A DNA stretch of 64,000 nucleotides, taken from contig NZ_JBANET010000013.1 in NCBI RefSeq assembly GCF_037026685.1, positions 67,963 through 131,962 of the forward strand. The letters are read 5' to 3'. The notes beneath the pieces are model-generated. The model was not told the origin of the DNA. It did not search any database and worked only from the letters and a program-made list of their open reading frames with translations. The DNA comes from Orrella sp037026685 (lineage in GTDB: Bacteria > Pseudomonadota > Gammaproteobacteria > Burkholderiales > Burkholderiaceae_B). Numbering within the stretch: position 1 is the first letter of the stretch; each line of letters begins with the position of its first letter. Shown here one piece after another: positions 59,932 to 64,000 of this stretch. A program made the translations under genes and the position numbers.

Positions 59932-60854
59932 GTGAGTGGGGCGGCGGGGGCCGTTTCCTGGAAGGGGCGCTCGAAATCGCAATGCTGCCTGGCCAGCGCC
60001 ACGACGCTTTGCAGAAAAGGCGTGCCGGCCTCGTTGCGATGCACCGCGATGTAGGTCGCTACTGGCAGCGCGGCCTCCAGCATGATCTCGCGCAATAGCC
60101 CAGCCCGCACGAGCCCGCGCGAGACGGCGGTGGGCAGGTTGGCCAGTCCCAGGCCGGATACGGCGATGCCCGATGCCGCGGCGAGGCTATCGCATTCGAT
60201 CACTTGCCCAGGGACGACGCCATGCTCGGTCAGCCATTGCGCGATCAGCCGTCCGGTGCCGGATTGGTCATCCTGCAGCAATAGGGTATGGCGAGCGAGG
60301 AACTGCGGCGACAACGGCTGTTGTTTACGCGGCAACAGCTGCGGTTGGCAATACCAGCCCGTGCGTGTCAGGCCCAGGCTTTGCCTGGCAAGACCCGCAC
60401 AGCCTACGTTCTCGGCGATGAACGCCAAGTCCAGCTTGCCCGAGGCCACGCAGGCACGCAGTTGCACACTGTTGGCCACCTCCAGCGAGAGCGTCGTGCG
60501 TGTGCCAGCGGCGCGCAATTCATGCACGAAGCGAGGCAGCCACGTCATGGCAGTCAGTTCGGTGACACCCAGGCGAAGCTGGTGAATGGTTTGGGAGGGA
60601 TCGGCGATGCGCTCGACCAGCGCATCGCGCTGGCGCAGAGTCTGGTGGGCCAGCCGCAGGACCTCGCGGCCACGCAGCGTCAGTCGCGCCGAGCGATGCT
60701 GCCGGTCCAGCAAAGCGTCCGCAAACTGGGCTTCCAATTCCAGCACGTGCCGCGACACGGCGGACTGCGAGATGCCCAGCCTGGCCCCGGCCGCTTCGAA
60801 AGTGCCTGCTTCGGCGAAGGCCACCAGGGCTTCCAGCTGCTTCATCGACGCCAT
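59925..60854 (-). CDS. LysR-family regulator (second of a tandem paralogous pair)
   Basis: A 309-residue LTTR, helix-turn-helix LEALVAFAEAGTFEAAGARL (about 7-26). It shares GVTELTAMTWLPRFV and the end VVALARQHCDFERP with the downstream LysR. It diverges from the aminotransferase operon across a 135-bp AT-rich gap, the normal place for control of that operon. The two proteins may act together or on the same effector (inferred). Confidence 0.92.
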   Translation of the reverse strand: MASMKQLEALVAFAEAGTFEAAGARLGISQSAVSRHVLELEAQFADALLDRQHRSARLTLRGREVLRLAHQTLRQRDALVERIADPSQTIHQLRLGVTELTAMTWLPRFVHELRAAGTRTTLSLEVANSVQLRACVASGKLDLAFIAENVGCAGLARQSLGLTRTGWYCQPQLLPRKQQPLSPQFLARHTLLLQDDQSGTGRLIAQWLTEHGVVPGQVIECDSLAAASGIAVSGLGLANLPTAVSRGLVRAGLLREIMLEAALPVATYIAVHRNEAGTPFLQSVVALARQHCDFERPFQETAPAAPLTC

Positions 60855-60882
60855 GATCTCATCCGGAAAATATCTCAGAAAG

Positions 60883-60917
60883 GAATATTCTTGCTTAATT
60901 ATTTATCTCTTTAAAGA
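60883..60917. promoter_or_regulatory. Candidate operators in the LysR-aminotransferase gap
   Basis: The AT-rich centre of the 135-bp divergent gap has two perfect palindromes: GAATATTC (60883-60890) and TCTTTAAAGA (60908-60917). Their centres are about 26 bp apart. They are placed well for LTTR binding, but neither is a typical T-N11-A dyad alone. Confidence 0.4.
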
Positions 60918-60989
60918 ACTTTTTGAACCCGCCAAAATGTGGGCTGTGTGTGGCCGGTGCAGTGCCGGCCTTCGGAACCTGACATCGCC

Positions 60990-62222
60990 ATGCGTGACTC
61001 CAGCGGCACCATCACCGCCCAGCGGCTAGCCTCGATCAAACCCTCGCCGAGTATCTCGGCCAAGGCACGCGTGGATGCCTTGCGCGCCGAAGGCCGCAAG
61101 ATCATCGATTTCACCGTCGGCGAACCCGATCTGGCCACCCCGTCGCATATCGTTGCGGCCGGTGCCCAGGCATTGGCAAACGGCCATACCCGCTACACCG
61201 GTCCAGCCGGTACGCCCCAGTTGCGGCAAGCGATCGCCGGCAAGTTGGCCTGCGAGAACGGCTTGTCCTACGACGCGGCGCAGATCGTGGTCGGCAGCGG
61301 CGCCAAGCAGATCATCTTCAACGCCCTGGCCGCATCGCTGAACGAGGGCGACGAGGTCGTCATCCCCGCGCCTTACTGGGTGTCGTATCCCGATATGGTG
61401 GCCCTGTGTGGCGGGGTGCCCGTTGTGGTGCCGGCAGGCCAGGCGCAGCATTTCAAGCTGACCGCCGCGCAATTGGCTGCCGCGATCACTCCTCGCACGC
61501 GGTGGGTCGTGCTCAATACGCCCAACAACCCTACTGGGGCAGTCTATAGCCACGAGGAGTTGCGCGCCTTGTGCGATGTGCTGCTACGGCATCCGCACGT
61601 GTGGCTGATGACGGACGAGATTTACGAGCATTTCGTCTACGGCGGCGTACGCCATGTTTCGCCCCAGCAAGTCGAACCTGCGCTGCGGGAACGTATGCTT
61701 TTGGTCAATGGTTTCTCCAAGGCCTATGCCATGACCGGCTGGCGCATCGGCTACGGCGCAGGGCCGCGCGAACTGGTCAAGGCCATTACGCTGCTTATCA
61801 CGCAGAGCACGACCTGCCCCAACGCAGCGGCGCAGGCGGCGGCCGTGGCGGCGTTGCAGGGACCTCAGCAGTGCGTCGCCGAGGCCGCGCAGCTGTTCGG
61901 CCAGCGACGCGAGCGCTTGGTACGGGGCTTGAACCAGGTGCCTGGTGTGCGTTGCGACAATCCCCAGGGTGCCTTCTACGTTTTTCCGCATGTCGGTGGC
62001 TTGATCGGTGCGGTCACGTCCCAGGGCCAACGGCTGCAGACGGATCTGGACGTCGCGGCCTACTTCCTGGAGGCTGCCGGCGTGGCCTTGATGGACGGGA
62101 CGTCCTACGGGATGTCGCCGTATCTGAGATTGTCCTTTGCGACGTCGCTCGAAACCATAGACGAGGGCTGCCAGGCCATGGCGCATGCCGCGCAGGCATT
62201 GGAACTGGCGCCAGCCGCGTAA
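60990..62222 (+). CDS. Pyridoxal-phosphate aminotransferase (class I, aspartate aminotransferase-like)
   Basis: A fold-type I aminotransferase of 410 residues. YTGPAGTPQLRQAIA near residue 75, VVGSGAKQIIFNAL (cofactor part), NTPNNPTGAVYS, and NGFSKAYAMTGWRIGYG with the Schiff-base lysine. Start ATG 60990 (MRDSSGTITAQ). Followed after 20 nt by an RraA-type aldolase: transamination of a 4-hydroxy-glutamate-like amino acid to a 4-hydroxy-2-oxo acid would supply such an aldolase (inferred). Aspartate or aromatic substrates are alternatives. Confidence 0.9.
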   Translation: MRDSSGTITAQRLASIKPSPSISAKARVDALRAEGRKIIDFTVGEPDLATPSHIVAAGAQALANGHTRYTGPAGTPQLRQAIAGKLACENGLSYDAAQIVVGSGAKQIIFNALAASLNEGDEVVIPAPYWVSYPDMVALCGGVPVVVPAGQAQHFKLTAAQLAAAITPRTRWVVLNTPNNPTGAVYSHEELRALCDVLLRHPHVWLMTDEIYEHFVYGGVRHVSPQQVEPALRERMLLVNGFSKAYAMTGWRIGYGAGPRELVKAITLLITQSTTCPNAAAQAAAVAALQGPQQCVAEAAQLFGQRRERLVRGLNQVPGVRCDNPQGAFYVFPHVGGLIGAVTSQGQRLQTDLDVAAYFLEAAGVALMDGTSYGMSPYLRLSFATSLETIDEGCQAMAHAAQALELAPAA

Positions 62223-62242
62223 TAGAACCGGAGCAATAGCCG

Positions 62243-62917
62243 ATGAAGCCGTATTCCGAACTGGCCGATTTTCCCCGCGTACATGAGGACCTGGTGGAGA
62301 GGGCCCGGCAGTTTCCATCCGCCGTGCTTTGCGATGTGGCAGGACGCCGCGGTGCGCTGCATGGTCGTATCCAGGCACTCGATGCCGGCATGAAGGTATG
62401 TGGCCCGGCGTTTACCGTGGAGGTACGCCCGGGCGACAACCTTATGTTCCATGTTGCCCTGGCCCTTGCCCGGCCTGGCGATGTCCTGGTGGTGGATGGC
62501 AAGGCAGATCAGACCTGCGCCTTGTTCGGCGAGCTGATGGTGTCGCAGGCGCGGGCCGCCGGGCTGGGAGGATTCGTGGTCGACGCAGCCTCGCGCGATA
62601 CCGAAATCCTGGCGCAAGGGGACTTTCCCGTTTTCGCGGCAGGTGCCAATCCTTGCGGACCGACCAAGGGCTTGCCGGGGAGATTGGGCGGGCAGGCGAG
62701 CGTGGGGGGCGTAGCGGTGACCGCGGGCGACCTGGTGGTGGGCGATGCCGATGGCGTCGTAGTCATTCCGGCCGACGAGGTGCCTGCAGTCCTGGCAGCA
62801 GCTCAGGCCAAGCTTGACAGCGAACGGCAACGGCTCGAAGAGATAGCCGCGGGCACACTGGTATCGCCGTGGCTGAACCAGGCGCTGCGGCAAGCAGGCC
62901 TGCCTGCGCTGGCTTGA
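62243..62917 (+). CDS. RraA-like protein, probable 4-hydroxy-4-methyl-2-oxoglutarate/CHA aldolase
   Basis: A 224-residue member of the RraA/HMG aldolase family. PGDNLMFHVALALARPGDVL, VVDGKADQTCALFGELM (glycine-glutamate loop) and VVDAASRDTEIL carry the family metal and pyruvate-binding residues; the usual DG..RD reads DAASRD here. Such aldolases split 4-hydroxy-4-methyl-2-oxoglutarate or 4-carboxy-4-hydroxy-2-oxoadipate to pyruvate plus pyruvate/oxaloacetate. RraA proper inhibits RNase E and is shorter; the operon favours the aldolase. Substrate inferred. Confidence 0.85.
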   Translation: MKPYSELADFPRVHEDLVERARQFPSAVLCDVAGRRGALHGRIQALDAGMKVCGPAFTVEVRPGDNLMFHVALALARPGDVLVVDGKADQTCALFGELMVSQARAAGLGGFVVDAASRDTEILAQGDFPVFAAGANPCGPTKGLPGRLGGQASVGGVAVTAGDLVVGDADGVVVIPADEVPAVLAAAQAKLDSERQRLEEIAAGTLVSPWLNQALRQAGLPALA

Positions 62918-63004
62918 CCGGCGGACAGTCGCACGCGTGTGCGGTACCGGCGGTATCGCCACGCATTCATGCAGTGATTCAACAAACCGACACAAGGGGG
63001 TTCA

Positions 63005-63979
63005 ATGAAGCGGATTCATATTGCAACGATCGCCACGGCCATGATGTTGGGCGGCCCGCTCATGGCGCAGACCACATGGGTGATGCCCACGGCCTATCCC
63101 GACACCAACTTCCACACCCGCAACCTCAAGCAGTTTGCGGACGAAGTGGCCAAGGAAACCGACGGCAAGCTCAAGATCACCGTCCACAGCGGCGGCGCCC
63201 TGATCAAGATGCCCGAGATCAAGCGCGCGGTGCAGACCGGCCAGGTGCAGATCGGCGAGATCCTGATCGGCAGCATGGCCAATGAGGCGCCGCTCTACCA
63301 GTTCGACACCATACCGTTCATGGTTGCTGACCATGCCCACGCGCAGACGGTGTGGGCCGCGGTCCGCCCCTTGGTAACCCAGCGGCTGGAAAAGCAGAAC
63401 CTGCATATCCTGTACTCGGTGGTTTGGCCGGCCCAGGGCCTGTACAGCAAGAAGGAACTGGACCCGGCCAACGGCTTGAAAGGCGTCAAGTTCCGCTCGT
63501 CCTCGCCAACGGCTGCTGACTTCGCCAAGCGATTGGGCGCGGTGCCCACCGTGGTACAGGCGGTCGAAGTGCCCCAGGCCTTTCTGACAGGCATGGTCGA
63601 CGCGATGATGACGTCGTCCTCCACCGGGGTCGATACCCAGGCCTGGGATTACCTGTCGGTGTTCTATGACGTGCCGACGATGTTTCCGCAGAATCTCGTC
63701 CTGGTGAACAAGCGCGCCTGGGAACAGCTCGATGAAGGCACCCGCAAGATCGTTACCGCCGCTGCCGAGCGCGCCGAGGCGCGGGGCTGGCAGATGAGCG
63801 CCGAGGAGAACGCGGCCAGCATTCGCAAGCTCAAAGACAACGGCCTGGCGGTGCGAGAGCTCGATCCCGCCCTGCTGGAGCGCTTCAAGCAGGTGGGCGC
63901 GCAAATGGCCGAGGATTGGCTGGGCAAGCTGACTGCCCAAGAAAGCCAAGCCCTGGTGCCCGCCGTGCGTAGGCAATAA
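63005..63979 (+). CDS. TRAP transporter solute-binding protein (DctP family)
   Basis: A 324-residue periplasmic receptor of the TRAP family. Signal peptide to about MAQTTW (residue 22), then HTRNLKQFADEVAKETDGKL and, in the middle, KFRSSSPTAADFAKRLGAVP with the carboxylate-binding Arg. The membrane subunits (DctQ, DctM) are not in the window and may follow the edge. It is the third gene of the aminotransferase-aldolase operon, so its ligand is likely the operon's amino/oxo-acid substrate. Confidence 0.93.
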   Translation: MKRIHIATIATAMMLGGPLMAQTTWVMPTAYPDTNFHTRNLKQFADEVAKETDGKLKITVHSGGALIKMPEIKRAVQTGQVQIGEILIGSMANEAPLYQFDTIPFMVADHAHAQTVWAAVRPLVTQRLEKQNLHILYSVVWPAQGLYSKKELDPANGLKGVKFRSSSPTAADFAKRLGAVPTVVQAVEVPQAFLTGMVDAMMTSSSTGVDTQAWDYLSVFYDVPTMFPQNLVLVNKRAWEQLDEGTRKIVTAAAERAEARGWQMSAEENAASIRKLKDNGLAVRELDPALLERFKQVGAQMAEDWLGKLTAQESQALVPAVRRQ

Positions 63980-64000
63980 GCTTGCCGTGAGGTTCTGAAT

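Overview
The window is chromosomal DNA from a high-GC betaproteobacterium of the Bordetella/Achromobacter type (Burkholderiales, Alcaligenaceae). The evidence is the S10-spc-alpha ribosomal gene order, a 37-residue zinc-type L36, System II cytochrome c maturation genes (CcsB/CcsA) next to cytochrome c4, two Bug-family periplasmic receptors, and the betaproteobacterial order uvrA-MFS-ssb. Most genes use strongly GC-rich codons. I saw no insertion sequence, rRNA, tRNA or CRISPR array. The species cannot be fixed from sequence alone.

Layout. 1-2.5 kb: an ECF sigma factor gene cut by the window edge, an unrecognised 199-residue protein, a STAS anti-anti-sigma-like protein and a lipoprotein resembling the SecD P1-head domain. 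2.5-21.6 kb: the ribosomal super-cluster. It starts at rplC (no rpsJ precedes it here) with its own promoter and structured leader, and runs to rpsQ, where a strong terminator closes the S10 part. A four-gene acid-sugar cassette (KdgT-type permease, DUF1537 kinase, PdxA2-type dehydrogenase, GntR/UTRA regulator) then separates rpsQ from rplN. The spc and alpha parts follow (rplN to rplQ, including secY, infA, rpmJ and rpoA) and end in a perfect 14-bp terminator. 21.7-34.1 kb: housekeeping and redox genes (cutA, dsbD, an MFS permease, hemB, engB, cytochrome c4, ccsB, ccsA, a dienelactone hydrolase, lysA, lptM, cyaY). DsbD, CcsB and CcsA belong to the same cytochrome c assembly process.

34.2-39.4 kb: a minus-strand catabolic operon (FAD oxidoreductase, IlvD/Edd dehydratase, Bug receptor) with a LacI-type regulator and a candidate operator. 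39.5-51.4 kb: mrcA, aroK-aroB-dgt, a secreted cysteine-rich protein, a glutathione S-transferase, uvrA, an MFS permease and ssb.

51.6-64 kb is accessory metabolism. A LysR gene diverges from a six-gene operon (carboxymuconolactone-decarboxylase-like protein, aldehyde dehydrogenase, beta-hydroxyacid dehydrogenase, M20 amidohydrolase, Bug receptor, L-serine dehydratase). Two overlapping paralogous LysR genes then diverge from an aminotransferase, an RraA-type aldolase and a TRAP substrate-binding protein. The most interesting parts are the cassette inside the ribosomal cluster with its twin operator, the sigma/STAS neighbourhood, and the two LysR-controlled operons, whose substrates are unknown but whose enzymes suggest testable pathways.
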